From: Moringa oleifera | Taxonomy: Eukaryota; Streptophyta; Magnoliopsida; Brassicales; Moringaceae | Assembly: GCA_021397835.1 (NCBI GenBank) | Contig: JAJFZO010000896.1 | Coordinates: 1,838,501 to 1,902,500 of the forward strand | Direction of reading: 5' to 3' | DNA length: 64,000 nucleotides | Shown: piece after piece, positions 23,806-36,319 of the stretch | Numbering within the stretch: the stretch's first letter is position 1 | Layout: each line of letters opens with the position of its first letter | Position numbers and translations under genes: made by a program | Notes under the pieces: model-generated | Database searches by the model: none | Seen by the model: only the letters and a program-made list of their open reading frames with translations | Told to the model about the DNA's origin: nothing

Positions 23806-24594
23806 CAGTAAAAAATGAAAGGCTTCTACTTTATCTTCCAACTTTCTCGCACTGTCTTCCTTAACTTCTCAACAAGGATGACTCAGCTCACAGAACCGAC
23901 ATGCTAAGAGACTCTCATGAGTCATGATCAAGAGAGACCAAAATGCAATGAATACCAGAACCACCAGAACAAAGAGAGATTTTTTATTCCTGTTGTTAAA
24001 GCCTCTCTTCTTTTGTGTTTTCACTTTCCTGTATTCCCTTTTTTCACTCTTTAATCTTCAATCCTTTTAACGGGAATAGCGAAGCCCAAAATGCAAAGCA
24101 CACCTAAAAATAGTGAATTATCAGTTTCTCATCTATCTCCCTCTTTAGTGGGTTATCTTCCCTCCTGCACTTTCATGCTTCACAAACTACCCACTATTCC
24201 AGTTTCTTCATCATTATCCCCGAAAGACAGCCATGACACTGAAGAGAGACATGGAAAGAAAGAAAGAACGAGGAAGCTCGTGGGATTGAGGAGTTAGTTA
24301 ATGGGGAGATTTTAAAAGATGGGTTGTGCATGAGAATCAGTGGTTTCACAAAAACCAGAAATGGAAGTTTTTTCAACGTCAATTTTTTTCCAAACAGTTA
24401 CTCTGTGAGACTGTAACCCTTTCTCTCTCACACACACAGACAAACAACTTTCACTCTCTTTCTACTGGTAAACTGGTGCTTTTATCAGTGGAATATCGAT
24501 CTTGATCGGCTATCTCATCGGAGCGCAAACCAATCGATGCGAATATAAAATACTCTCAGCGGCTCACTGGGTCGCTGGATATCTGACGACACTC
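23806..24594. other. Spacer between the two direct repeats of CACTA A
   Basis: This holds no convincing gene. A short plus-strand frame at 24091-24297 is Ser/Pro-rich and unassigned. A (CA)-rich run lies near 24428-24445. It may contain captured host sequence, since its composition (more C and T, with balanced GC) is unlike the AT-rich transposon ends. Confidence 0.4.
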
Positions 24595-25205
24595 ACTGGC
24601 GTTGAAGGCCAGAGAAGTGAGAACCTTCAACGTCAGTTCTAGAATAATTGACGTTGAAGGTTCCCATTCTCTGACAGCTGTATAGTTGTCTCCTCTGGAA
24701 CTGAGCCTGAGCCTGCACCCTGTTGATCTGAGCCTTCTTTGCAGATTGGATTTGCACCCTGTTGAGTTGAGCATTATTTAACAGTGAAGCCGCTGCTGCC
24801 ACTAATGCCCAGCTTCCACACCACTGCATCCTCCCTCTCAAACACAATACTGCTGTTCTGAATGTAGGCGTCCATGCCTTCAATCTGGCCAATCTCCCAG
24901 TCATTGGCGTTCCTTATCATCTGAACAAACGAGAAGCCTCCATTAACCCCCTCAACCCAGTAGTGGATTGCAAATTGTTCTGCCTGTGGATTTTGACTTT
25001 TGCTTGCTCTTTCTCCTGATTCGACCATGGGAGCTTTTTCCTTGTCCTCTGCCCAGAGAATGGGAAGGTTCACATTCTTTGGTCTTCAATAATGCAACTT
25101 CTTTGGTCTTCAATCCGGACCTTGGTGCTGCCTCTTGCAGCAACAGCAGCCATTACTGCAGAGCAATGGCTGCTTACAGCTGTAGCAAGGAAAGCAGCAG
25201 CAACC
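24595..25205 (-). repeat. Direct duplication, copy 2, with longer unrecognised reading frame
   Basis: This is the second copy of the 0.6-kb segment. Its minus-strand frame (25073-24774, 99 codons) runs past the point where copy 1 stops, through IEGMDAYIQNSSIVF and EDAVVWKLGISGS. The encoded sequence has normal amino-acid composition, so it probably derives from a captured host exon. No function is assigned. Small indels separate the copies (for example an extra 'actgcagagcaatgg' near 25155). Confidence 0.75.
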
Positions 25206-25227
25206 TATGCTGCTGCAATTTTGGTGT

Positions 25228-25485
25228 TTAACATCAGTTATCATGGAACTGACGTTAAATGTTGTCTTTTAACGTCAGTTCCATGAGAACTGACGTTAAA
25301 TGTTATTTTTAACGTCAGTTCTTAAAGAATTGACGTTAAAAGTTTAATTCATAGTCTTTTTAACGCCAATTCTTTTTTAATTGACATTAAAAACCTTACT
25401 TTTAATGACAATTTTGAAATAACTGTCATAAAAGATGTTGATAAATTTTTTAATGACAGTTATTTGAATAACTGTCATTAAATTG
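25228..25485. repeat. Right subterminal inverted-repeat array of CACTA A
   Basis: Six hairpin units start near 25228, 25266, 25306, 25356, 25399 and 25449. Arms change stepwise from TTTAACGTCAGTT (inner) to TTTAATGACAGTT (outer, matching the left-end type), with both arms changing together in most units. Confidence 0.85.
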
Positions 25486-25559
25486 ATATCAATTATTATA
25501 ATTTTTGTAGTAGTGATCCATAGAAAGAAGAAACCGGATAGACACACTTCACAAGTTTA

Positions 25560-26690
25560 TTAAATGCAAAAACTAAAATATTGCATAAGTAACCAAGTGA
25601 AAATTATACATAAAATCTTTTTAGGTTTTTGTGCATGCTAAGTCTTTGGCACCATGTTCCCTGCCATGGTTTCTAGAGTGTACATACCTAGGCATTAGAT
25701 AGTTCGAATATTGTAAGGACCTTCCTAATTGGCAAAAAATTTTCTAGTATGTTGTTATGGCATACTTGCGGATGCTTGACTTTGAACGAGGTCTCTTAGG
25801 TTGAAGTAAAGGTTCCTGGCTTTCTTGTCATAGAACCTGGCAGCTTGGGACTATGCTTTTATATATGAAGTCCCAATATTTTTGATTCCTTATCTACGCC
25901 AAGGGTTCTACCTTGGTCAACTTAGTGAAATAGTCAACTGCTAAAATGGCGAATCGCCTTTATCCGAAGACAAATGCAAGAAGATCAATCAAGTTAATCC
26001 TCATATTAAGCGAAAGGCCATGGACTTGTTATTGAGCTTAACAGGAGTGCTAGTTTGCTCGGTATATTGGCATGAAGCTGGCACTTTCGGCATTTCTTGA
26101 CAAATGTTGTAACCTGCCTTGCCAAGTCTAACCAATCCTGACCTTAATATTTTGAATGCCAAAGTGGTTACTCCTTCATGGTTTCTACAAATTCCTTCGT
26201 AGACTTCCTTAAGTACATAAGGTTACTTATATTTGTTGATGCACCACAAATATGCTGTGGTGACAAATAATTTGTATAGTTTCCAATCGATAATGGTAAA
26301 TTTATTGACCTTAGCTCACAACTTATGGGATTCATTTGGGTTAGTTAGGAAGGTTCCTTCCCTGGTATATTCCAAAAAAGGTGACAGCAAAAACTTTGCA
26401 TGGTTGACCTAGCAAAACTACTCTGACTCCTTGATGTTTGTAATTAATAGGCAAATTGACACGTTCTTGAAAACTCTACTCTAGCCCGTGCTTCCTTTAA
26501 CCGTTAATTTTTCTAAGGTGTTTCTGTACACAATTTTTGCTCTAAAGACTTTAGTCATTTTATAATACTCAATGAGCCAATGAGTTTCGTGACATTTTTG
26601 ACATATCATACCCATTTTTCACCCGCAATGTCATACTTTCCCCTAACTTGTTTCACCACCAACAGAGAATTGTGGGTCACTGCCACCTGT
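25560..26690 (-). pseudogene. Ty3/gypsy pol remnant (RNase H and integrase)
   Basis: On the minus strand, RNase H-like sequence (NSLLVVKQVRGKY) lies near 26630-26680. The integrase zinc-binding region is near 26040-26215 (EGICRNHEG, then CRKCQLHANIP, then TSPWPFA). The integrase core starts near 25950 (ILAVDYFTKL, then RNQKYWDFIYK). The order RNase H-integrase is that of Ty3/gypsy pol. Frameshifts and stops are frequent. LTRs were not located. It ends against the terminus of the next CACTA element at 26696. Confidence 0.75.
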
Positions 26691-27169
26691 TTAATCACTA
26701 TAAAAAAATTTTAAAAAAGTGACAAAGACTTCGTGGCAGACAAAATTAATCGCTAAATAATGATAAATTACTAACAGAATTGATACAAAATTAATTTTTT
26801 TTAACCAATCGATTAGTGACAGAATTTGGTGATTCATAAAAATTCGTCATTATATTTAATTTTAATTAATTTATATTTAAACTAAAGCATATTAGCAACT
26901 ATTTAAATACATCACACTTGGCTATTAACAAGTCAGAAGCAACTATTGATCATCTGCTAGCGACCACCCCTGACGGTCACTAGATTAAAGGAAATAGCAA
27001 AGTCTTACTTTTCTTTCCCTGCACATACCACTTCCCCCCTTTCTCTCCCTTTCTTCTTTGCAAGTCTTCCTTTCTATTTCATTGCAACTCCTTTTCTTTG
27101 TCTATATCATTCCTTTCTCTTTCTTTGGTAACCTCCTTCCTCCAACTACTCCCCACGTACATTACCGAT

Positions 27170-28380
27170 TAGTTTAAAGATTTGGTGAACGAGGACGTAT
27201 TTGGCAAATACTCCTAGAAGTATAAAAAATCAAAATTTGGTTAGAGTAAATTGATTAATTTTTGATTAGATTAGATTAAATATATTAGATTACATCATGT
27301 AAATTTTTTTTTAATAGATTAGGTTTTATAATTTTTTGTTAGACTAGGTAGAATAATTTAAATTAGATTAGATTGAAAAATTAATTTTGGTTAAATTAGT
27401 TTAAAATTTTTAGTTATTTGGTCGTTAATTTTATTTTTTATATTAGTTAGATATAATTATTGAATTAATTTTTCATTAATTTTTGATAAATAATTTAATT
27501 AGATTTTATAAAAAAATTAAATTAGTTAGATGTTACTTAAAATGTTCAGTTGTCAATTATATTTGTTAATAAATAATTTAGTTTTTGTTACATTAGTTAG
27601 ATATAATTATTTTATTACATTATAATTAATTAATTTGTGATAAATAATTTAATTAGAATTTTTTAAAAAATTAAATTGGTTAAATGTTAATTAATATTTT
27701 AAGTTGTTAATTTCATTTGTTCATAAATTTAATTTTTGTCAAATTAATTATGTAATAGTTTAAATAGATTAATTATAATTAGAGATAAATAATTTGAATA
27801 GAAATTTATGAAAATGACATTAATTAAGATGTTGATTAAATTTAGTAGTTATTAATTTAAAATAAATCATTTAATTTGAGTTTTAAAAAAATTAAATTAC
27901 TTAGACGTTAATTAGTTATATTTTGTAGTTGTTTATTTTATTTGTTAATAAATTTATATTTTGTCAAATTAGGTAGACAAATATAATTGTTTAATTAGAT
28001 TGTAATTAATTTATTATAAATAATATTATAAAATTTTTTAAAATTATTTAATTAATTACATGATAATTAATTTTTTAGTTCTTGATTTTATTTGTTAACA
28101 AGTTTGATTTTTGTTAAATTAATTATGTCACAATTTAATTAGATTGTATAATTGAGGATAAATAATTCAAATAGATTTTTATGAAAATTACATTAATTTT
28201 AGTTTTTGATGAGTTTAATTTGTTGTAGAGTAGTTAGATAGTTGTTTAATTAGATTGTAATTAATTTGAGAAAAATAATTTATTTAGTTTTGATAACTAT
28301 TAAATTAGTTATATGTTATTTAAAATTTTAAGTTGTTGATTTTATATGTTAAATGAGTGTTGGTTAATTTGGTTATTCAT
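27170..28380. repeat. Highly AT-rich block with diverged repeats in the partial CACTA
   Basis: Loosely repeated phrases such as 'taatttaattagatttt' and 'aaattagttagatgtt' recur every 100-200 bp. The same block type occurs in element B (37140-37880). No coding sequence is present. Confidence 0.7.
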
Positions 28381-28499
28381 TGTATTGTATTTTCATCATG
28401 TATTTTCAGAGGGCTTGAGTTCAATTTTCGTAGGAGACTCTTCTGAATTTTTTATAAAACTTTAATTATCAAACTAACTTTTATTGATATGTTTAGATG

Positions 28500-29955
28500 A
28501 AAAGTCAAGGGAGATAAGGTGACTCCGAAGAGAAAGGTGAGTACTTCGAACGGAAAGATCTGCATATTTAGGATAAGGAGGAGGATGTAGCTGCACCATT
28601 TCCACATGGAGCATTTATACCTATAGATGGGTTTGCCAACTTTGCTTCAAGTTCTTTTAGTTTCGTTGCTATTACGATATCTAACTCAATGAGTTTGCAT
28701 AGTGCAAGTAGACAGTAGATTTTTATAAAGAATGACACAAAAGTATTCATAATTAATGTTTTCAGTACTTTATATCATTATCTTTATAAATTTTAGTTAT
28801 GTTACTTACTATAGTTATTTTATTGTCTTATTTGATAAAATCGAGCCTTTGCATAAATATTCAGTGAAGATTTATAAGATCTTGTAGGGGAGAGTCAATC
28901 CATCTGGGTACACATGGAAGGTGATTTCTCAGAAAACTAAAGATTTTTATTTTCAAGAATTCAAGGTACTTATAATTATTTTTAAAAAAATATTTTACAT
29001 TTTAACATAGTAACCTTTCCTTTTTTTGGAAGAAACATTTTAAATGGGATAAAGAAATAGATGGCGTGGTAAAGGGCATAGGAGGCTCATGTTACGGATC
29101 GGTATGCGGACTTGATGTATGCATGTTGCCACAAGGTAAGAAATAAACTCAATTTGTCCTAGATACTATATGAAAGCAGTGGTAAATGGAATGAAATTGG
29201 CCAGAGCATCGACAAACGTGCAAGACCATATCTCGTAATCGATGGAGCGAGATGGATAGACCCGAATCAAATCCTTCTCGACAGAGTACCGGTTCATGTT
29301 CATTACAAAACCATTGTCGACGCTCGGTACGCATGATATTTAAATTACTTACATAAATATAAATGAAAATAATGTGGTTATTTATTAAATATATTTTTTT
29401 TCAAACACAAGAGTTGAGTCATGAGCCTATTCAATAAAGCTTTTTAAACAGACTTATACTAAGAAGTCTAACCCCGATGAGTTCATAGATAAGTGTGTCA
29501 AACAAATAGATGTAAGTTAGTTATCTTTAACATTTAATAAATAACTAAATTACTTATCTTTTTTACTTTACTATTTGATTTAGCCAATGAGTAAGTTAAC
29601 TAACTGCTTTATTGTAGGAACGCTTTGAGGAGTTAATTGCTTTGGTTTCTCAACCAAAGGAGGTATCTTTAGGCACGCTTGATGTAAACAATACTAAGCT
29701 CTACTATGAGGTTGTAAGTGAAAAGAAGAAGTGTCGGGTGTACGGGATTGGTAGTCAAGCTTGATCATGGTATTTAGGCGGCAGTTCTAGCACTATATGC
29801 TCTATTGATGACGTAACCATGCAGAATATGTGCTCTTAGATGAAGGCTGTGAAAAAGCGCAAGGAATTAAAGTATAAGGCTATGGAGGAGCAATTGAATA
29901 AGGAGTATAGGGCAAGAGAGCATGATCGCTTACGCTATGAGAGCGATACGTAGGA
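28500..29955 (+). pseudogene. Ptta/En/Spm-type plant CACTA second gene, remnant 1
   Basis: Broken exons match the two other copies in this window in order: a basic N-terminal segment and SPHGAS-like sequence near 28590-28690; an exon with VNPSGYTWKVIS and TKDFYFQEFK near 28880-28975; KHFKWDKEIDGVVKG near 29035-29070; and a later exon near 29610-29950 rich in Lys/Glu with a REHDRLRYES tail. This resembles the PF03004-type plant transposase family, an accessory protein of CACTA elements. Stops interrupt it in several places. Confidence 0.65.
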
Positions 29956-29960
29956 GTACT

Positions 29961-32900
29961 AAAAATCATTTCTACAAAAAACTTATGGTTGCAAGGTCAA
30001 GTTGATGATTTATTACAACCTTAGCATTCAACTCTGAAAGTGGTTAGCGAAAGGATTCAGTCGAGTTTTGAGAAATCCTTGAGGATTGTGATTGGAGTTA
30101 ATGAACATTTAAAGCATGAATCTATATAAAATTTAGGGTCAAACAGTTAAATCATAATTTTTTATTGCATATGGAAATACTTTGCAAAGAGTTCAACAAA
30201 AAGATCATCCAAGCACTAAATTTTTCTTAGAGACTTTAAATTGGATATTATTGAGATGAAAGTAGTTTTAATGAAAAATGATCAAAGATTGGATAGTTAT
30301 GTTATACTTAGTCACTTTACATTTATAGATGACGGTTCAGATTTACAGTGAACTTAAACTTTCAAGTTCATGCTTATGGTTTTGTGGCATGAATGCTTAT
30401 TGGAAGGCAAAGAAATTACAGAAAACAAAAAGCAGTAAGGAGACATTGGTGCTAACCTTAAATAGGCACACAAAAAAAAAAAAAACAAAAGGATACAAGT
30501 TTGTGTAATTTTTAGGGTTCAAATAAGGGTTTAATAGGCCCCAAATGACATTTCTAGGTATAGAAAAGTTTCAAAAGCCAAAGTTAGATTTTTCATGTAG
30601 TAGCAAGCGTTAACCTGAAAATGAGGTTAGATAATGTTCAGCCAACCACTGAATTTAGTTTCGAGATTCAAATATGAGTTTTAGTAGTCCTTAAGACATT
30701 GGATTTAAACCCAACCTTATTTTTAAATAACTCCTTAGGGGTCAGCCATGAATCCAAAGTTAGAGGATGCTGACCTAAAGTGATTAGTAGTCCTGCCATA
30801 GTGTTTTGAGCATAAGTTCCTCATTTAATGTCAAATTGAAAAGATTTAAGTGGTATTACAAAGCTCAGAGAATGGGCTATAAATGTAGTATCAAAACTGA
30901 ATAAAGATTCCATATACATTAGAGGTCAACCATTATCAGATGCTATGTGATGTTAAGATAGAGTTGTCAGTAGTTTTACAATACTATTTTGGCAGTCAAC
31001 CTTTTGTCTAAACTTCACATGAAGTCATTAAAGATGCTTTTGATAGCTAAGCGATATATCTAACATTTTAAGTTTTAAGTCTTTTGAGATTCAAGTTACA
31101 TTAGGCTGAAAATGAGGTTAAAAGCTACATGATACTAGAAGGAAATGTTTAGAGACACTGCTCTACTACTTTGGGCTACCCCTTTCATCTGAGATTAAAA
31201 TAAAATGATTTAAGTGGTCTTACAAATATAAAAGATAGGGCTATAACGTTCATTTTAAGAATAAGTCCCAATTTAGAACACAACAATGGCTATTTACTGA
31301 TATGCCTAACTGAACTGACCTTGCAACCTTGTTTAAGTCCAAGCTTAGATTGAAGTATAAAAAGCTCGTGTTTTGGACTGGAAACATGCATGTCATGCCA
31401 ATGTAAGAAGTAAAACACAAATCTGAACCTAGAATTAATAAAAGAAGACATGTGTTTTATGCTTATACTTAGGAACACAGATCCCGATCTAAACCTTGCT
31501 CATCTAGCTGAATACTATTCATCTAACTGAGCTCATTTCAGTCAAAATTAGGGGTGCAACTCACCCACCAAAGAGGGGTATACATGGAGATCCTTATCCA
31601 TCATTATATCCGCCAGTTGGATAGCTCAAAAAAATTTATATTCAGTGCTTAAAGATCAAATAATAGAGATAAAATACTGCGAGGTTAAGAATTTACAAAT
31701 TTGTATTATTAGTATAGTCTTTTTATTTTATTCTATTCAAATTGAGAAAGTTAGCTTAAGATTTCGCGGTGGAATCCAACCTGTTTATGGAACATTCATT
31801 CACTATTGAGAGGTGAGATTCTATAAATCTCTTTAATGTTATCTAATTCATTCATTCATTCATAATTAATAAAATTGTTTATTAAGATAATATTGTTGTT
31901 GGCTTATTTATTTTATAAATTGAGGTAGTTTTCTTAGCTGTTCTTTGTAGACATTGTAGCCTTTTAATTTTATTTTATTTTCTATTCAAAATAGTAATTT
32001 TTCAGTCTTCAAGGGTTTAAATTTGATTTTCCAAAATGTTTTTCATTAATATGGAGAATTTCAAGGGTTTTTTTTTTTTTGATTTAGGTATAATGCTAAA
32101 ATGAAAATTTGAAGTTTTGGATGAACATTGTTCATGTTAAAAGAATTGAGATTGAGTTTAAATTTAATATTTTTAAAAAAATCATCAAGTTATTCAAATT
32201 TAGATTCTTTATAATAATTTCTTCATATTTGGATAATTTTAGATCTTTGGTATTTTTGTAATTAAGATGTTAAAATAAAGTTTTAAAGCTTTGGATGAAT
32301 ACTATTCATCCATAATTATTTTTTTTGATAATCTATAATTTGAGGAAGGAAAAGGTGAAATTGTTACCTCAATTTTTATTTGGCTGTTTAGTTAAATTTT
32401 TCATTGAACCATGAGTTTATTGAAAAAAAAAGAAGGAAAAATGTGGATCATTATAGGTTAGGATGAGCTTGAGCTTAATTATTGAAAAACAAATGATCTA
32501 GTAAAATGTGAAGTGTAAAGATGATAAGATTCAAATTTGAGATCAGTAATATCTAATTCTTAAATCTTGAAATTCTAAGGTGGATCTAATCCATTTTCTA
32601 AGCTCATTGTTGATGAAGGCTCTTTTTTTTTTTTTTTCCCTTGAGGATCAACTTAGATAAAGGTTTAACCTAGTAACAGTTTAGATTCTAATTAAACTTG
32701 AGATTTTAAATTTGACTTTAAATCCAATTTAGTAACTATTCTTAACATTAATCTTAAAATTAATGAATTAGCCTAATAGTCGAATTGTTTCTCATGCTTG
32801 ATTCTTTTTTGATAAATTACTTATAATATTATCTCCCATTTATTTTGAGGTAGTAGTAAAGTGGAACAAGTGAGAAATTTTGATCTTCTTTAATAAAAAT

Positions 32901-33794
32901 GTTTTAAAAGGCCATGAGATGTAATAATTATGAAGTCTAAATATTATGCCCCTTAATTTTACATATTATGTGAACAGGACCCTAAAAGAACAGGATAAGG
33001 CAACTTATGGCACCAATTTTGGCTATTCGAAGGGTGTAATTCTTCCTCAAATCTAATGGACGTTCGAACCCACTTTTTCTCTGAAAGATTGGAAAAACTA
33101 GTAAGCCTTTTGCTTTTAAATAGTGACCAATCACACTTAGATGGTTGTTGGTGACTCCTCAGTTTTTCATCGCATCGAAGGTATCCTTTAATGAAAACCT
33201 CAATTATGATAATTGGCAATCCACTAAGGATTGGACCCAGAATCTTTGATTTTGTAATAGAGAGTTAGGCCAAAGATAGAGTTGCCTCCTAAAATTTTGA
33301 GTTTCTCATGATTATTCGTCATTATATAATCTATGATTGTTTGTTGCTTTAATATCTACATAGACAGAGAACCTCATATATTTTACTATGCATGAACGAG
33401 CTTTAATATTCAAGCTTTACCTTTAAAAGAGACACGCGTAACCATACTTTCATGAAGATATTGCTCTTTGGAATGAGTTGGTGAAGTCTGTTACTCAGAT
33501 TTGAACTTGGATTGCTTATTTGCTTCTAGAATGACTCCTAAGTGATGATAAGGCATTTCGAGGTGCCATGTAGCTTGATAAGGAGCAATCTAGGAACCTT
33601 TGATGATTGGTCCTACCTTACATAGCTCAACATGTAAATAGTGTTACATAAAGTCATGGCTATGATTAGAACCCTTAAACCTCTTAAGACACGAACAGAG
33701 ACATATTATTGCTTGATTGTTGCTACATCATTACATATCAGTTGAAAATTCATCTTTCTTTACTTTTTACTCTTGAATAATTCTCAAAAGACAA
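29961..33794. other. Non-coding block: diverged tandem repeats and LTR/leader-like sequence of a gypsy element
   Basis: No genes are present. Between about 30350 and 31550, phrases such as 'ttaagtggt.ttacaaa' and 'gggctataa.gt' (30848, 31211) and 'ctgaaaatgaggttaga' (30617, 31107) recur, indicating old tandem repeats. Sequence at 32950-33300 ('gaagggtgtaattcttcctc', 'tagagttgcctcctaaaatttt') resembles LTR ends of plant Tat/Ogre-type gypsy elements, upstream of a gag-like gene. Exact LTR borders could not be set. Confidence 0.45.
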
Positions 33795-35336
33795 TGGAGA
33801 TCACATTTACTATGGTTAAGATAGATGACGTGCAACATTGGTCTAAGATCCTTCAAAAAAATGGGGGGAAGATACTTAAGGGCCCATGGCCAAGGTAAAT
33901 CGACCTTTAGAAGTAAAGCAAACGATTAGCATATATGGCTTAGTAGAATTGAGGAACACCTAGGAAAAAATAAGTCCTAGAGATAAAAGAATATTTAATC
34001 AAGAATTTAGAGCCATAGAAGGGAATCACCATAGAGAGTCTTTAGTTAGGGTAACCATCTATTTTTGGGACCTAACAAACTAATGCTTTAGCTTCTAAGA
34101 CTTTAACCTCATAGAACTTGGATTGTGGTTAGACCTTCGAAACTTTTCAAAATATATGTGAGAAAGAGGAAACATATACCAAACAAAGAAGCAACTAGCT
34201 CTTTTATTAGGAGTATCAAGATTTGTAGTCGAAAAATCCATTAGGCACAAAAATGGAGGTAACTATGTAACCCGGGAGTTCATATTAACATTCACTAAAT
34301 AACACTTGGATGAAGACTCTAGGAGAAAAGGAATAGCCCTAGCCATCGATGAAATTCTAAGATTCCTCATGACACATGGATAGGTAAAAATAACAGTGAC
34401 GGACTTCCTAATAGTTTGCCTACATGGAGACAATCCAGCTTCTATTACTTAGTAAAAACTTTGAGATCATTAGAATTCTATAAGAGAAAGACATTTGATA
34501 AGCACTGTCCTTACTATATACATGGTTAAAAAGTTATAATTGAGAGCAAACGACTTTTTTAAGAATTTCACCACCAAGTTGAAGACTTATGCCAAGAAAG
34601 AGGAACTCAAGTAAGAATAATTTATGAATGGATAAGAGTACTTTCTACCATAGGTGAAGATCAAATTTAGTGGATATCACCTTGGTTATCTTATGATTTT
34701 ATCCTATTTAGGGTCGAAAATTTTCAAAACCTCTCACTGCTTGAGCTATGGGGAGGAATCCATTATACACCCTTAGTAGTAATGGTAATTAGGGTTTAGG
34801 TAGTTCATCCCTACCTTACGTGAGCTTATAGAAGGGCGATTTAACTACAATAACCCTCAAGCTTTTTTTTTTTAAAAAATAGAGAATATTCACCATACTT
34901 GGGAGAAATCATTTGCCATCCTTAGAGGAAAATAGGTCGATAGTACCACTTCAGAGTATTGAGCTTAGAGTAGTCAAGTCAAAAACATAGTTTTACCACC
35001 ATGGTTACTGTTTATCAAAATCTCTATGATAGTCAACCCTAAAAGAATTGAGATATAAAGATTCCAAGAGAGAAAAGAGTTTAGGAGATAGAACATACTA
35101 AATGGCTACAAGAGAATAAACCTTTTGATATTAGGTACAAAGCTAAGAGGAAATCACTAGAAAAATGAGAAAAAAATCAGATAGTGGAAGTAGACATTGA
35201 AAAATCTAAGAAGATTTTACAAGGGACAAATAGAACTGCATCTAATAAAAATAAGGATCTTCGCAGAGAATTAAAGAAGAAAGCTAACACCATAAAATAA
35301 ATAGAAACCAAGAATAAAAAATTATGAAAGATCATT
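33795..35336 (+). pseudogene. Retrotransposon gag remnant with DUF7745-like domain, split by CACTA B
   Basis: Plus-strand frames show the N-terminal gag-like domain common in plant Tat/Ogre retroelements. YEWIRVLSTIGEDQI and then WISPWLSYDFILFRVENF lie near 34630-34720, directly followed by LLELWGGIHYTPL near 34735-34775. A Lys/Glu-rich coiled-coil tail (35090-35330) is interrupted at 35336 by element B. It seems to resume at 39944 to about 40160 (basic, 'NKKRKKHLKAQS'). Stops and frameshifts are numerous. The domain name is a reading by eye. Confidence 0.6.
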
Positions 35337-35779
35337 CACTACAAAAAAAAATCTAAATATAATGACAAAAAATAGCAATTGATTTCATATGTCGCTAGAT
35401 AATAACAACATAGCGACATAATTGTTACAGAATGAAAAATTTAATATGGTGACGGACTAATGATAGATTAGCGATAGACATTAGCGACAGACAAAAAATT
35501 CGTTGCTAAAATAATTTTTAATTAATGTATATTAACTATTAATCAATTTAATGATCAATTAGTAACCAAATTTGTATCGATCTCTAATCAACGCACTAGC
35601 AACCACTAGGACTCACTTGCTAACTAGTCAAGGCAAATTTAGCGACCGCCCATGGGCGGTCACTGTGATTGCCTCATGTACAAACATGCCTTTGCATGAG
35701 AAGGCAGGTAAAGGCACGTGGCTTTCGCCATGCACCATGCATGCCTTCATATGTGAAGCCAACCAAAGGTGGTTACGGC

Positions 35780-36318
35780 CACCTGCGTGTGCACTGGCGA
35801 GCGAAAGCATGCATGAGTGCCGCATGTAGCCACCCGTAGCTGTCTTCATTGACTCTCGAAAGCTTGGAGGTGGTCGTAACCATCCATGACTGCCTTTGCC
35901 AGCTCGCGAGCGAAGGCATGCATGGTGCCACATGCAGCCTCTTGTTGCTGCCTTCACCGGCTTTAAAAGGCTTGCAGGCGGCCGCATCCACTCATGGCTG
36001 CCTTGGCCAGCTTATGGACAGAGGCTTGCATGGATGCAGCTTGCAACAACCCATGGCTGCCTACTTCGTCAGCTCTTGAAGGCTTGCGAGTGGCCATAGC
36101 CACCTGTGGCTGCTTTTGCCAGTTTGCGGGTGAAAGTATGCATGCATGAGTGGCTCATGCAGCCACCTATAGCTGTCTTTGTTGGCTCTCAAAGGCTCAA
36201 AGGTGGCTGGCTACCTTCGTCGGCTCCCAAAGGCTCGCAAGAGAAGGCATGCATGGTTACCGCATGAAACCACTTGTGGCTACGATCATTGGTTCTCAAA
36301 GGCTCACAGGTGACTGCA
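35780..36318. repeat. GC-rich island with about 110-bp imperfect tandem repeats in CACTA B
   Basis: Repeat starts of the type 'gccagctcgcgagcgaaggcatgcatg' fall near 35788, 35899, 36007 and 36119. Each unit holds 'catgcatg', 'agccacc.gtggctg' and 'gctctcaaaggct' phrases. The base composition is sharply richer in G and C than the flanks. Several open frames exist on both strands with no conserved protein; they are treated as repeat by-products. Confidence 0.75.
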
Positions 36319-36319
36319 G

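Larger units (their letters stand above)
20152..25515. mobile_element. CACTA (En/Spm) transposon A, gene-capturing, 5364 bp
   Basis: The left end is CACTACTACAAATAAAAGC at 20152 and the right end, read inward on the minus strand, is CACTACTACAAAAATTATA from 25515. The outer 12 bases of the inverted repeats are identical. The flanking trinucleotide is ATC on both sides (20149-20151 and 25516-25518), the 3-bp target duplication expected of CACTA elements. Both subterminal regions hold arrays of short inverted repeats. No transposase was recognised inside, so it is a non-autonomous element. It contains SEC61 alpha exons and a duplicated coding-like segment. Confidence 0.92.
26696..29960 (+). mobile_element. 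Partial CACTA transposon, left end plus Ptta-type gene (copy 1)
   Basis: A CACTATAAAAAAATTTT terminus at 26696 is followed by subterminal sequence of the 'GTGACAAAGAC...ATCGCTAAAT' kind, shared with element B. A 1.2-kb block made almost only of A and T (27170-28380) and a Ptta-type gene remnant follow. The right end is missing. The sequence changes near 29960, after the homology to the other Ptta copies stops, into unrelated sequence. It belongs to the same family as element B and the copy ending at 49241. Confidence 0.7.
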
